From Muribaculaceae bacterium (GTDB lineage Bacteria > Bacteroidota > Bacteroidia > Bacteroidales > Muribaculaceae), in NCBI GenBank assembly GCA_022510465.1, contig JAFLTJ010000005.1, positions 1 to 52,153 of the forward strand: a stretch of DNA of 52,153 bases. Reading direction: 5' to 3'. Every line of letters begins with the position of its first letter. The stretch's first letter is position 1. Positions 9,538 to 18,144 of this stretch are shown here, in pieces. The translations under genes and the position numbers were made by a program. The notes under the pieces were generated by a model. It ran no database searches, was not told where the DNA came from, and worked only from the letters and a program-made list of their open reading frames with translations.

Positions 9538-10383
9538 TTAGAATGGAAAACGAAAGCGTTTCTTTTTCTTGATTGTTGATGGCGATTTAAAGCCGTTGGC
9601 AATCAACGCTTCCATCGTTGCCTCGTAACCGGCACGATAAACTTTTTTAATTTCTCGTAAATTAAACACTTTATAATCAGCGATGTTCAATATCTCAATG
9701 GCTAAATCACATAACTCTAAATCACTTTTTGTGTTTTGTCGTGACATCATGTTATATGACCGATAGGCAATGTTGACAAGAGAAGCTTTATATCGGCTTT
9801 GAATAACGGGACTGCAATTAATCCCGATGAGATACTTACAGCGGCTGCGAATTGCCCAGGCCGGGAGGTTGTGTAACACACCGCCATCAACATAATGATT
9901 GCCATTGATGCGCTGTGGCTTGAAAATCAAAGGGATGGCACATGAGGCAAGTACCCGTTCGGTAATCTCACCGTCTTCAAATAATTCGGCACTGCATGTG
10001 TCAATATTTGTTGCCCCGATAACGGTTGGAATAGGAAGATTCTCAATGTTTTTATATTCGCCAAGCTGTTCGATGAGGAATTTCTTAAAGCCGTCGAGCT
10101 TGAAAAAACCATCTTTAGGAACGCCAAGCCGGGCAAAATCGGAGAATTTTGCCTCGGAAAAGGCCTTGACAATCTCCATAGGCGTTTTTCCGGCCGAGTA
10201 TAGCACACACACCACCGAGCCTGCGCTTACACCGGCAAGGAGATTGGGTTTAATACCCATATCCTCAAGGGCTTGCAATGCGCCTGCATGAGCAAAACCG
10301 CGAGCACCGCCGCCGCTGAGCGCCACTCCGATTTTGTATGGTTTTCTATTGAAAAAACCGAAACCTGGCTGTGTGAATTGCAT
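9538..10383 (-). CDS. Patatin-like phospholipase
   Basis: Ser-Asp dyad lipid acyl hydrolase of the patatin/RssA type. The oxyanion motif GGGARGFAHAG lies near residues 24-34, the nucleophile motif GVSAGS at 51-56 with Ser 53, and the DGG motif at 166-168 with Asp 166. A basic end (KKKKRFRFPF) closes the protein. There is no signal peptide, and no beta-barrel domain as in the surface PNPLA proteins of Bacteroidota, so a cytoplasmic or membrane-associated role is likely. The length of 281 aa fits the short RssA-like class. It leads a two-gene unit with the GH13 gene. Confidence 0.9.
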   Translation of the reverse strand: MQFTQPGFGFFNRKPYKIGVALSGGGARGFAHAGALQALEDMGIKPNLLAGVSAGSVVCVLYSAGKTPMEIVKAFSEAKFSDFARLGVPKDGFFKLDGFKKFLIEQLGEYKNIENLPIPTVIGATNIDTCSAELFEDGEITERVLASCAIPLIFKPQRINGNHYVDGGVLHNLPAWAIRSRCKYLIGINCSPVIQSRYKASLVNIAYRSYNMMSRQNTKSDLELCDLAIEILNIADYKVFNLREIKKVYRAGYEATMEALIANGFKSPSTIKKKKRFRFPF

Positions 10384-10410
10384 AAATATACGTCAACAAA
10401 ATAAGTTACG

Positions 10411-10418
10411 CAAATTTA
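10411..10418 (-). promoter_or_regulatory. Probable -7 box for the patatin gene
   Basis: On the minus strand this reads TAAATTTG, an exact -7 consensus, about 28 bases before the ATG. No good TTTG lies at the right distance upstream. The 293-base gap (10384-10676) holds this box and the divergent one at 10646; I see no gene in it. Confidence 0.45.
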
Positions 10419-10645
10419 TGGAAAAACTGCGAGATTTCGGCACGGATATGATAAAAATGTCAATGATGCTACAAATTATCGCTCTAAAAATTACCGAGTT
10501 CCATTTTATAGCCGATTTGGCCTCGCTTATATTAAAACTGTGTTATGCTTTTATTGCCTTCATTGAAACCCTCCATTGAAATATTTATTTCGCGTCGTTT
10601 GGCAGTTTTTTTACATTTTAGGGGTGTTAATAGCTAAAAAAATAT

Positions 10646-10653
10646 TACCTTTG
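10646..10653 (+). promoter_or_regulatory. Probable -7 box for the glycosyltransferase pair
   Basis: TACCTTTG matches TAnnTTTG and lies 24 bases before the ATG at 10677. The -33 element is weak. Confidence 0.5.
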
Positions 10654-10676
10654 CAGGAATATCTGTTTAATCGCTT

Positions 10677-11150
10677 ATGCAGCTCGAAAATCTGACATCC
10701 CGACAAACCATTTTTGCCGTTGCTTCCTTTGGGGGGCATTGGATTCAATTATTGCGCATAACTCGCGGATTGGCTGATAGTTTCACGATAATCTATTCGT
10801 CGACCAATCCAAAATGTGCAGCGATGGTTGATGGCTCAGACTTTGTGCTGACAACCGATTTCTCGCGCTGGAATCCCCTCAGAATTTTTCCGTCGTTTTT
10901 CGGCTTCCTGCGCTATTTCAGCAAAAATAGACCGCAAGCTGTCATATCCACAGGCGCCGCTCCCGGTTTGGCAGCAATCATTGCAGCGCGGCTATTTGGT
11001 ATCAAAACTATCTGGATTGACTCTATTGCCAACGCCGAGAAACTGTCGTTCAGCGGGCGAGTTGCCCGGTGGATAGCCTCCCGCACTTATACACAATGGC
11101 CTGATTTGGCCGACGGAAAAACCCTTTTTGTCGGGAACGTTTTTAAATAA
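10677..11150 (+). CDS. Alg14/PssD-like glycosyltransferase subunit
   Basis: Resembles Alg14/PssD/CpsF, the membrane-anchoring and acceptor-binding half of a split GT28-type glycosyltransferase. The start shows the family nucleotide-like turn (VASFGGHWIQLLR), a mid-protein ISTGAAPGLAA motif, and the hydrophobic AAIIAARLFGIKTIWIDS segment. At 157 aa it fits the family. It lies 31 bases before the Alg13/PssE-like gene, the usual arrangement. The pair probably adds a sugar to a lipid-linked precursor for a surface or exported glycan. No other glycan genes are adjacent, so the acceptor is unknown. Confidence 0.8.
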   Translation: MQLENLTSRQTIFAVASFGGHWIQLLRITRGLADSFTIIYSSTNPKCAAMVDGSDFVLTTDFSRWNPLRIFPSFFGFLRYFSKNRPQAVISTGAAPGLAAIIAARLFGIKTIWIDSIANAEKLSFSGRVARWIASRTYTQWPDLADGKTLFVGNVFK

Positions 11151-11181
11151 TCTATCTCAAACCTAACTCGTTCAGCTCACT

Positions 11182-11655
11182 ATGATTTTTGTTACAGTAG
11201 GAACGCAGGCACCGTTTGACAGGTTGATTGAGGCAATCGACTCCATTGCCCCATCAATTAACGAGAAAATTATTGCCCAAACTTTGAAAGGGAAATATAT
11301 CCCGCGCCATATTGAGGTTGTTGACTTTGTCTCACCAGACGTGTTTGCCGAGTATTTTAATAACGCTTCGGTAGTCGTTTCTCACGCCGGGATGGGTACA
11401 ATTATATCGGCGCTGACATCCTGCAAACCGCTGATAATCTTCCCTCGCAAGGCCGCGCTTGAAGAACATCGCAATGAGCACCAGGCAGCTACCGCCCGCC
11501 GCCTCGGCGAGTTGCAGTTGGTCAACGTTGCTACCGACGCCTCCTCCCTCGCTGCATTCTTGCACAATCGCGACCGTCTCATCATCCCCGACCGCATCGG
11601 TCTCCAGGCTTCTCCCGCCCTCATCGACTCAATCGCTGCTTTTATTACCACCTAA
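11182..11655 (+). CDS. Alg13/PssE-like glycosyltransferase subunit
   Basis: Catalytic half of the split glycosyltransferase, like Alg13/PssE (GT28 C-terminal domain). The N-terminus MIFVTVGTQAPFDRLIEAID is characteristic. The nucleotide-sugar binding region contains VVSHAGMGTI (about 70-79) and KPLIIFPRKAALEEHRNEHQ, with the conserved E/H/Q residues. It should form a heterodimer with the product of the preceding gene. Length 157 aa is normal. No clear terminator follows; the roughly 120 bases before the rho promoter show no gene. Confidence 0.85.
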   Translation: MIFVTVGTQAPFDRLIEAIDSIAPSINEKIIAQTLKGKYIPRHIEVVDFVSPDVFAEYFNNASVVVSHAGMGTIISALTSCKPLIIFPRKAALEEHRNEHQAATARRLGELQLVNVATDASSLAAFLHNRDRLIIPDRIGLQASPALIDSIAAFITT

Positions 11656-11773
11656 TTCTATCGGCCTCAGGCTTTATCATAGGCTTGCCGGGTTGTCCGT
11701 GTTTCGCCGAGCGTTTCGCGTAAAAGTTTTGCGTAAAGTTTTGTGAAATATATTGTATTTGAAAAGAATTTAC

Positions 11774-11781
11774 TATCTTTG
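11774..11781 (+). promoter_or_regulatory. -7 box of the rho promoter
   Basis: TATCTTTG matches TAnnTTTG. The -33 match is poor (ATTG at 11752-11755, 18 bases upstream). Transcription from here would leave a leader of about 240 nt before rho. Confidence 0.5.
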
Positions 11782-11786
11782 CGCTG

Positions 11787-12024
11787 TAAAATGCGGTTAG
11801 AGAGTTTCTTTTTTGTGTGGAAACATGGTAATGATACTGAATTACAGCAAAACCGCTTCTTTCTATGAGTTGACAATCAGGTGTTTACCGTTGTCGTTGT
11901 TAAATTGCCAGATTAATTGTTAGTTTTGTCGCAAGGGTCAATCCGTGAAGTTGATGGATTGTGTAGTATGCGATATTCCAAAGTAATTTCATTAAAATCC
12001 AGAAATAGGATTAATCATAAATTT
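11787..12024 (+). other. Long 5' leader of rho
   Basis: About 240 nt without a convincing gene. GCGGTT (11793-11798) can pair with AACCGC (11851-11856). The frame of rho is open through the second part (11917-12024), but the first conserved residues start at 12025. A long leader is consistent with rho autoregulation, as known in other bacteria; here that is inference only. Confidence 0.4.
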
Positions 12025-14013
12025 ATGCAAAAATATAATATTGACGAGCTCCAGGCAATGGAGGCCGATAAGCTTAGGTCTTTGGCAGAGGAACTTGGCG
12101 TAAAAAAAGTTAAAAATGTAGACCCGTCGACGCTTGTATTTGACATTTTGGATGAGCAGGCGAGGTCGTTGGCAAAGGCAGAAGCTGTTGGCGGTGAGGG
12201 TAAAAAAACACGCCGGGGCCGTTCTTCAAAGCAAACTCATCCCGATACACAATCACAGGAATCGACGGAAGAGGCTAAGGAGGAGTTTAAAGAGCCTAAA
12301 AAACGGGGTCGCAAGCCTAAAAATCAGCAACAACCGACGGAAGATGTTGCCGGTGCAGGTGAGACTCAGCCTGTTGAGCCGTCGAGCGAGCCGGTTGTGG
12401 AACAGGTTGATATTAAGCCACGTCGACGCGGCAGGCCGCCGAAACAAAAAGCAGATGCGGAGTCACAACTTGAACTTCCGCTACAAGAGACTTTTGAGGA
12501 TAAAGAGGTGGCTCCAAAGGTATCAACACCGGCAGATGTAGCGCCTACTGAATCGGCAGAATCTCAGGCCGAACAAGAAACGAAGCAGGATGACCCGTCG
12601 GGCCGAAATGATAATCCATCAGCATTCCGTTCGCAGAAACGCAATTATAATTCGCGGGAATCGTCGTTTGGCTCATTTTTTCCGAGGGCAGAGGGGAGAC
12701 GATTTGTTCCGCGAACTCAGCGAGAGAAAGAGGAGGCTGCCGCAGCTGCAGCATTAGCCGCAGCAACCGCTCCTATAATCATAGGTGAGCCGGGGCAGCA
12801 GAAAATGATTGAGAAGCAGCAGGGGCAAAATCGGAACAAGAAGAACAAAAAGAATAACCGTCAACAATTTGAGCCGCAACAGCCGCGTTACAACTTTGAT
12901 AATTTTATAGAGGCAACTGGTGTGCTTGAAATAGTTCCGGAAGGATATGGATTCCTTCGTTCCAGTGATTATAACTATCTTGCCTCGCCCGATGATATTT
13001 ATGTGACTCAGCAGCAGCTCAAGCAATATGGGCTAAAAACCGGCGATGTGGTAGAAGCAACCGTGCGGCCTCCGCGCGAAGGTGAGAAATATTTCCCGCT
13101 GACGGGAGTTAACCGCATTAACGGTCGCTCGCCTGAATTCATACGGGACCGCGTGGCCTTTGAACATTTGACACCACTCTTTCCCAATGAAAAATTTGAC
13201 ATTACGTCGGGAGGCGTAGGAAATCTATCCACTCGTGTTGTGGATATGTTTTCTCCGATAGGGAAGGGGCAGCGCGGACTGATTGTCGCTCCACCCAAGA
13301 CTGGTAAAACTATCTTGCTTAAGGATATAGCCAATGCTATTGCGGCCAACCATCCCGAAACATATATAATGATATTGCTCATAGATGAGCGCCCCGAGGA
13401 GGTTACCGATATGAGCCGCAGTGTAAATGCCGAGGTTATCGCTTCGACGTTTGATGAGCCGGCCGACCGTCATGTTAAAATTGCCGGAATAGTGCTTGAA
13501 AAGGCTAAGCGAATGGTTGAATGCGGGCACGATGTCGTGATACTCCTTGACTCGATTACGCGACTTGCCAGAGCGTATAATACGTGTGCGCCGGCGTCGG
13601 GTAAAATACTGTCGGGTGGTGTTGATGCAAATGCGCTTCAGAAGCCGAAACGATTCTTCGGAGCCGCTCGAAATATAGAAAACGGAGGGTCGCTGACCAT
13701 TATTGCAACGGCTTTAACCGAGACAAGTTCCAAAATGGATGAGGTTATCTTTGAGGAGTTTAAGGGTACCGGAAATATGGAGCTCCAGCTGGACCGCAAG
13801 CTATCTAACAAGCGTATATTCCCTGCTGTTGACATCATGGCTTCATCTACCCGCAGGGATGACTTGTTGTTGCGTAACGAAACACTCAATAGAATGTGGA
13901 TTCTTCGCCGTTTCCTGAGCGACCGCAATTCAATTGAGGCAATGGAGTTTATCAAGGACCGTATGGAGCGCACCGAAGATAACGAGGAGCTACTCCGCAC
14001 AATGGGCGACTGA
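12025..14013 (+). CDS. rho: Transcription termination factor Rho with a large disordered insert
   Basis: Hexameric RNA helicase that ends transcription. The start at 12025 gives [20 protein letters not shown], the Rho N-terminal helical domain (about 1-48). Residues about 49-290 form a low-complexity insert rich in K, R, E, Q, P and S, with two AT-hook-like cores (KKRGRKPK near 92-98 and RRRGRPPK near 133-140) and an alanine run. The cold-shock-like RNA-binding domain follows ([20 protein letters not shown]). The ATPase core has Walker A APPKTGKT, Walker [16 protein letters not shown] and the Q-loop [16 protein letters not shown]. The 662-aa length exceeds E. coli Rho (419 aa) because of the insert. 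Such inserts are known in Bacteroides Rho and have been linked there to phase separation. Confidence 0.97.
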   Translation: MQKYNIDELQAMEADKLRSLAEELGVKKVKNVDPSTLVFDILDEQARSLAKAEAVGGEGKKTRRGRSSKQTHPDTQSQESTEEAKEEFKEPKKRGRKPKNQQQPTEDVAGAGETQPVEPSSEPVVEQVDIKPRRRGRPPKQKADAESQLELPLQETFEDKEVAPKVSTPADVAPTESAESQAEQETKQDDPSGRNDNPSAFRSQKRNYNSRESSFGSFFPRAEGRRFVPRTQREKEEAAAAAALAAATAPIIIGEPGQQKMIEKQQGQNRNKKNKKNNRQQFEPQQPRYNFDNFIEATGVLEIVPEGYGFLRSSDYNYLASPDDIYVTQQQLKQYGLKTGDVVEATVRPPREGEKYFPLTGVNRINGRSPEFIRDRVAFEHLTPLFPNEKFDITSGGVGNLSTRVVDMFSPIGKGQRGLIVAPPKTGKTILLKDIANAIAANHPETYIMILLIDERPEEVTDMSRSVNAEVIASTFDEPADRHVKIAGIVLEKAKRMVECGHDVVILLDSITRLARAYNTCAPASGKILSGGVDANALQKPKRFFGAARNIENGGSLTIIATALTETSSKMDEVIFEEFKGTGNMELQLDRKLSNKRIFPAVDIMASSTRRDDLLLRNETLNRMWILRRFLSDRNSIEAMEFIKDRMERTEDNEELLRTMGD

Positions 14014-14034
14014 CGTTCCTGTATACCATCAAAA

Positions 14035-14078
14035 CAAGGCGACCCGATGCATGAACAGAAATGCAGCGGGTCGCCTTG
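14035..14078. terminator. Hairpin between convergent rho and the DUF3332 gene
   Basis: CAAGGCGACCCG (14035-14046) pairs perfectly with CGGGTCGCCTTG (14067-14078); inside it TGCAT pairs with ATGCA. It has no strong T-run on the plus strand but lies in the convergent gap, so it may serve both genes. Confidence 0.6.
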
Positions 14079-14101
14079 GTATATTAGTGATTGCAAAAAG
14101 G

Positions 14102-14653
14102 TCAGTCGATTGACAGCGCAGTGTTTGTGATAATCTGCTGATAGGCAAATGCGCCGGCTTGGCTCAGCTCAACAATCATGTCGCTGCCGTCGGGCGACGG
14201 TACGGCTACGTGGGTGTCGTCAACAAACGTCATCAGGCGTCGGGCCTCTCCGGTTTCGGGGTCTACGATATCCCATGCGTTTTCATCACCGTCATAGTCA
14301 AGTCTTATTTGTGTTTCATCCTCAAGATTCTTGATTGTATACCCGTCGGGGTCCTGTTGTACCAAATACTTGCCGTTGGCACCGTCAACAACCTTTGTAG
14401 ATGATGTAAGCGGATTGCTGCCACTCCAAAACTCTATAGAATTGAGCACAAGGACATCGGCCAGCAATGTAATCTCGTAGGCCGGAAGAAGCCAAAATGC
14501 GAAAAATACAATTTCGTTGACAATTTTGTTCCCAACTGATTTGTTCCATGACAGCAAGCTGTTTGACATTGTAAAGCTGCCGATACAGGAGGTTGTCACC
14601 ATCGAGCATGCAAGCGTTATGGCGATGGCCGTGCTTAAATACCGTTTTTTCAT
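14102..14653 (-). CDS. DUF3332-family lipoprotein
   Basis: Small envelope protein of a family of unknown function (DUF3332). The N-terminus is a signal with a lipobox-like TTSC (about residue 23). A conserved hydrophobic stretch (VNEIVFFAFWLLPAYEITLLADVLVLNSIEFW, given here only by its position, about 45-76) probably inserts in or lies on a membrane. The remainder is polar and ends in QQIITNTALSID. It begins 43 bases after the MltF-like gene and may be the last gene of the purM-mltF unit. I recognise the family but not its function. Confidence 0.75.
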   Translation of the reverse strand: MKKRYLSTAIAITLACSMVTTSCIGSFTMSNSLLSWNKSVGNKIVNEIVFFAFWLLPAYEITLLADVLVLNSIEFWSGSNPLTSSTKVVDGANGKYLVQQDPDGYTIKNLEDETQIRLDYDGDENAWDIVDPETGEARRLMTFVDDTHVAVPSPDGSDMIVELSQAGAFAYQQIITNTALSID

Positions 14654-14696
14654 AATAGCATTCTGTTTATATTTTGTTGTTAATTTTCAATATTTG

Positions 14697-16124
14697 TTAC
14701 CGAGGAACTTTGTGCTCGGCTTTCTCATAGAAATTGAATACTTCTTCAACGTAATCGTAAGTTTGCTTGCCGCGGAAATAACCGTAGCGACACACCTCGT
14801 CGTTGTAGTATTCGGGTTTGGATTTCATCAGAACAGCTTGGGCCACGTTACCTTCCCATAAGCGTGGATTCAGCCCATATTTGCTGGCCAGGGCTATTGC
14901 GTCATAAATATGCGCGATTCCCGAATTGTAGGCCGCGACGACAAATTTAAGCCGTTCTCTTCCGTCGGGGACCTTGGATTTCAGTGATTTGTCGAGGTCG
15001 CTGATTATTTTGGCTGCGGTTGCGATATTTGCATTATTATCCGTGACCATGTCGGCGCTCAAACCGTATGCACGGGCTGTTGACGGCATAATCTGCATCA
15101 GGCCTCTCGCTCCGGCCCATGATACCTGCGTTGAATCAAAGTGGCTTTCGACATACCCCTGGGCGGCCAGCAGACGCCAATCCCAGCCAATTTCGCGTGC
15201 GTATCGCTTGAACAGATGGTCGTAAGGCGAAATTTTACCGTTTGCAAAGTTGAAATCAAAGGCCGGCCGGTTTTCAATCTTACTGCGCTCAAAATACTGT
15301 TTGAGCAAACGCGCCCGTTCGGTTGACGGCTGTTCCATACGGGTCCAATAATTGATGGTATCGGCAAGCCAGGCTATTGAGGGAGAGACAACCCACGCGG
15401 CGCGTTGCGGAAAGCTTATTTCCAATGTAATATCAAGGTCGTTGAAATAGGTTTTGTTTATCTCGGCAATGTCGCTGTCGACCACCGTCAGCGGTATAGC
15501 CCCCGACGATACCATTTCGATTAAATCCTCGGTAATAAGCGTGTCGCGGTCGATGGCGTGAATTTTGATACCGCCGCCAAGCTCTTCATTCAGGTTGGCC
15601 AGCCGGTGCTGATATTTGGAGTCTTTCTCGACATACACGTCACGCCCAACCAATCCAGTGACATCGTCAATGCGCGAGCCATCCTTGTTTTTGGGCTGTA
15701 CAAGCACCTGGGATGTAATACGCTCGACGCCACAATAAACAACGCCCTGCTTGTATTCGGCTGTAATAGGAATCTCGTAGGCAATCATGTCAATTTCGCC
15801 CGAATCAAGCATTTCAATGGCCGACGATAAGGATGTTGCTATCTTAAGTTTCAGAGGAACACGCTTGTCGGCGGCAAACCGTGTAATCATGTCATAATCA
15901 AAACCCATCTCCTCCTCGCGGTAGATAAAATAGGATGTAGGGCTGTAAAGAGTGCCGACGCGCAAAGTGTCGGGCATTTTGAAATGTACATCCACAACCT
16001 TGATTGTGTCAATTGATTCAATTAGGGAGGTTGAACTATTGCCACATCCGGCCAATGATATGATAACTGCGATAATCGCGGCAATCATTGCCGGCAGGAG
16101 CTGATAATAGGTTTTTGAGGTCAT
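14697..16124 (-). CDS. mltF: MltF-like membrane-bound lytic transglycosylase
   Basis: Peptidoglycan-cleaving lipoprotein with the MltF architecture. A lipobox LAGC (Cys about 27) follows a hydrophobic signal. A periplasmic solute-binding-like domain (about 45-270) has RVGTLYSPTSYF near its start. The C-terminal SLT domain (about 300-475) carries the catalytic Glu about 327 in GYVESHF and the signatures GARGLMQIMPSTA and AAYNSG. The ATG at 16124 overlaps the purM stop (TGATG); a TTG one codon earlier is less likely. Length of 475 aa is normal. The binding domain is thought to regulate the lytic domain in response to a cell-wall ligand. Confidence 0.92.
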   Translation of the reverse strand: MTSKTYYQLLPAMIAAIIAVIISLAGCGNSSTSLIESIDTIKVVDVHFKMPDTLRVGTLYSPTSYFIYREEEMGFDYDMITRFAADKRVPLKLKIATSLSSAIEMLDSGEIDMIAYEIPITAEYKQGVVYCGVERITSQVLVQPKNKDGSRIDDVTGLVGRDVYVEKDSKYQHRLANLNEELGGGIKIHAIDRDTLITEDLIEMVSSGAIPLTVVDSDIAEINKTYFNDLDITLEISFPQRAAWVVSPSIAWLADTINYWTRMEQPSTERARLLKQYFERSKIENRPAFDFNFANGKISPYDHLFKRYAREIGWDWRLLAAQGYVESHFDSTQVSWAGARGLMQIMPSTARAYGLSADMVTDNNANIATAAKIISDLDKSLKSKVPDGRERLKFVVAAYNSGIAHIYDAIALASKYGLNPRLWEGNVAQAVLMKSKPEYYNDEVCRYGYFRGKQTYDYVEEVFNFYEKAEHKVPR

Positions 16125-17290
16125 CAATATTCCCAGACTCCGCTATCGGTCTTGATTGTCAGTCGGTTGGTAGGAGCGTCTTCTACCCGCCCAATAATCT
16201 TGGCGTCAACGCCCATTGATTTTGAAATTTCGATAATCTCATCAGCTTTCTCGGGCTTGACATAAATCTCCATGCGGTGGCCCATGTTGAATACCTTGAA
16301 CATTTCGGCCATGTCGGTTCCGCTTTCCTGATGAATAAGACGGAACAACGGTGGCACTTCAAAGAGATTATCTTTAATGACATGTTTGTTGTTGACAAAA
16401 TGCATAACCTTGGTCAACGCCCCGCCCGAGCAGTGAACCATTCCGTCAATGTCGTGGCGCATCGTTTTAAGAATTCGGGCAATGATAGGAGCGTAAGTTC
16501 TTGTTGGAGACAGCACGAGGCGGCCGGCGTCAATGGGGGAACCATCAACCGGGTCGGTCAGATTCTTGGAACCGGAATATACGAGTTCATGAGGCACGGC
16601 GCTGTCGTATGTTTCGGGATACTTTGTGGCGACGCTTTTATTGAATACATCGTGACGGGCCGAGGTCAGCCCATTGCTGCCCATGCCGCCATTGTAGGCC
16701 TTCTCGTAGGTTGCCTGTCCCGATGATGCGAGGCCAACAATCACGTCGCCATCTTTGATGCGCGAGTTGTCAATGACATCCTCGCGGCGCATGCGGCACG
16801 TAACGGTGCTGTCGACGATGATGGTCCTGACGAGGTCGCCAACGTCGGCAGTTTCGCCGCCGGTGCTGTATATGCCGATACCCATTTCACGCAGCTCGGC
16901 CAGCAACTCCTCCGTGCCGTTAATGATTGCCGAGATAATCTCCCCCGGAATCAACATCTTGTTGCGACCTATGGTTGATGACACAAGGATATTATCGGTA
17001 GCGCCAACGCATAGCAGGTCGTCAAGATTCATCACCAAGGCGTCTTGGGCAATTCCGCGCCACACGCTCAGGTCGCCCGTTTCGCGCCAATAGGCGTAGG
17101 CAAGCGACGATTTCGTGCCGGCACCGTCGGCGTGCATGATGTTACACCACTGCGGGTCTCCCCCCAATATATCGGGAATAATCTTGCAGAAAGCACCCGG
17201 GAAAATACCCTTGTCTACATTTTTGATTGCGTTGTGAACGTCTTCTTTTGAAGCCGAGACACCGCGGAGGTTGTATCTTTGGTCGCTCAT
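16124..17290 (-). CDS. purM: Phosphoribosylformylglycinamidine cyclo-ligase (AIR synthetase)
   Basis: Makes aminoimidazole ribonucleotide from FGAM using ATP, the fifth step of purine synthesis, in the cytoplasm. It is the longer Bacteroidota type of PurM (388 aa): MSDQRYNLRGVSASKEDVHN at the start, HADGAGTKSSLAYAYWRETGD for nucleotide/substrate binding, MNLDDLLCVGA, and a GGETADVGDLVRTIIVDST signature. The C-terminal half contains HCSGGALTKVMHFV. It begins 42 bases after the barrel gene and overlaps the mltF start by one base. Confidence 0.95.
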   Translation of the reverse strand: MSDQRYNLRGVSASKEDVHNAIKNVDKGIFPGAFCKIIPDILGGDPQWCNIMHADGAGTKSSLAYAYWRETGDLSVWRGIAQDALVMNLDDLLCVGATDNILVSSTIGRNKMLIPGEIISAIINGTEELLAELREMGIGIYSTGGETADVGDLVRTIIVDSTVTCRMRREDVIDNSRIKDGDVIVGLASSGQATYEKAYNGGMGSNGLTSARHDVFNKSVATKYPETYDSAVPHELVYSGSKNLTDPVDGSPIDAGRLVLSPTRTYAPIIARILKTMRHDIDGMVHCSGGALTKVMHFVNNKHVIKDNLFEVPPLFRLIHQESGTDMAEMFKVFNMGHRMEIYVKPEKADEIIEISKSMGVDAKIIGRVEDAPTNRLTIKTDSGVWEY

Positions 17291-17332
17291 AATTGATAAT
17301 TGACTGAATGATTGTGAAACAGATATTCTGCT

Positions 17333-17950
17333 TTAGAAAAGGTAGGTTAAACGCAGGTCCCAAGTCCCTGAACGGGCGCTGAAGTTTTCGAGCAACTTGG
17401 TCTTCATCGTATATGTCATGCCCATATCGTATGAAGCCGAGATTTGCCAGTGGTTCCACAACTCGGCGCCGACACCAAACTCGATACCTACCTCGCCGCC
17501 CGAGTAATCCAGCGCCGGGATATTGCTGTGGCCGGCAAGGATGCTGAACGTCGGCCCGGCATACACGAATGGCGCAATTGTATTTTCAAACCCGTTAAGA
17601 CGAGTGTATTTGAATTTTAAATGAACGGGAATGTCAATAAAGTGTAGATAGGAGCGTTCGGCGCCATAGCCCTGCGATTCCCATATCAACCGGTCGCCAA
17701 GATGTAGCGTCGCGCCGCGCTGCTGATAGCGCACGCCAAGGTCCAGGCCGAATCCAAGACCGGGAAACATCATTTCGGCAGCAATACCGGCCGATGCGCC
17801 GACCGACCGGTCAACCTGTATAAGGTCCTGCTTGAAACGCAGCGTGGATAAATCGACCGACGCCGTCGGGCCATAACGAAACTGAGCCAACGCCGGCAAG
17901 CCCGACAGCATTGCCATCGCAATGAGTATGATTAATGATATTTTTTTCAT
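17333..17950 (-). CDS. PorT-like outer-membrane beta-barrel protein
   Basis: Outer-membrane protein with a signal peptide (MKKISLIILIAMAMLSGLPALA), then RYGPTASVDLSTLRF and alternating aromatic/polar strands typical of an eight-stranded barrel. It ends in an aromatic residue (DLRLTYLF), the usual beta-barrel signature. At 205 aa it belongs to the outer-membrane beta-barrel/PorT-like group, which is common in Bacteroidota with diverse or unknown roles. It precedes purM by 42 bases and may be co-transcribed. A TAATTTTG box and a small palindrome sit just upstream. Confidence 0.8.
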   Translation of the reverse strand: MKKISLIILIAMAMLSGLPALAQFRYGPTASVDLSTLRFKQDLIQVDRSVGASAGIAAEMMFPGLGFGLDLGVRYQQRGATLHLGDRLIWESQGYGAERSYLHFIDIPVHLKFKYTRLNGFENTIAPFVYAGPTFSILAGHSNIPALDYSGGEVGIEFGVGAELWNHWQISASYDMGMTYTMKTKLLENFSARSGTWDLRLTYLF

Positions 17951-17953
17951 CGT

Positions 17954-17980
17954 TCTAAAATGTTTTAGACTACAAAATTA
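17954..17980 (-). promoter_or_regulatory. -7 box and palindrome before the barrel gene
   Basis: On the minus strand TAATTTTG (17973-17980) matches the -7 consensus. Between it and the ATG lies the perfect palindrome TCTAAAA-TG-TTTTAGA (17954-17969), which could be an operator or a chance AT-rich repeat. Confidence 0.45.
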
Positions 17981-18107
17981 TAAATTTTTCATTGAATACA
18001 GCAACACTTCCCCAAAATTGTAATAGCCTTTCAGCCTCAATGGTTTGGCGGGCAATGGTTTTATATGCGTTTTATATGGCGCGCAATCAAAAAATTGACA
18101 TATTTTC

Positions 18108-18138
18108 TTTGCGTCATGGTGAAATTGTTATAAATTTG
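18108..18138 (+). promoter_or_regulatory. Consensus promoter for the structured RNA
   Basis: TTTG (18108-18111) and TAAATTTG (18131-18138) are 19 bases apart, a full match. Transcription would begin near 18143-18146, more than 350 bases before the first lipoprotein start. Confidence 0.75.
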
Positions 18139-18144
18139 CGCTGC

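Noticed and set aside
10334-10579. 81-codon plus-strand frame between the patatin and glycosyltransferase genes
   Set aside because: It begins inside the patatin gene on the other strand and shows no family match; the interval holds divergent promoters.
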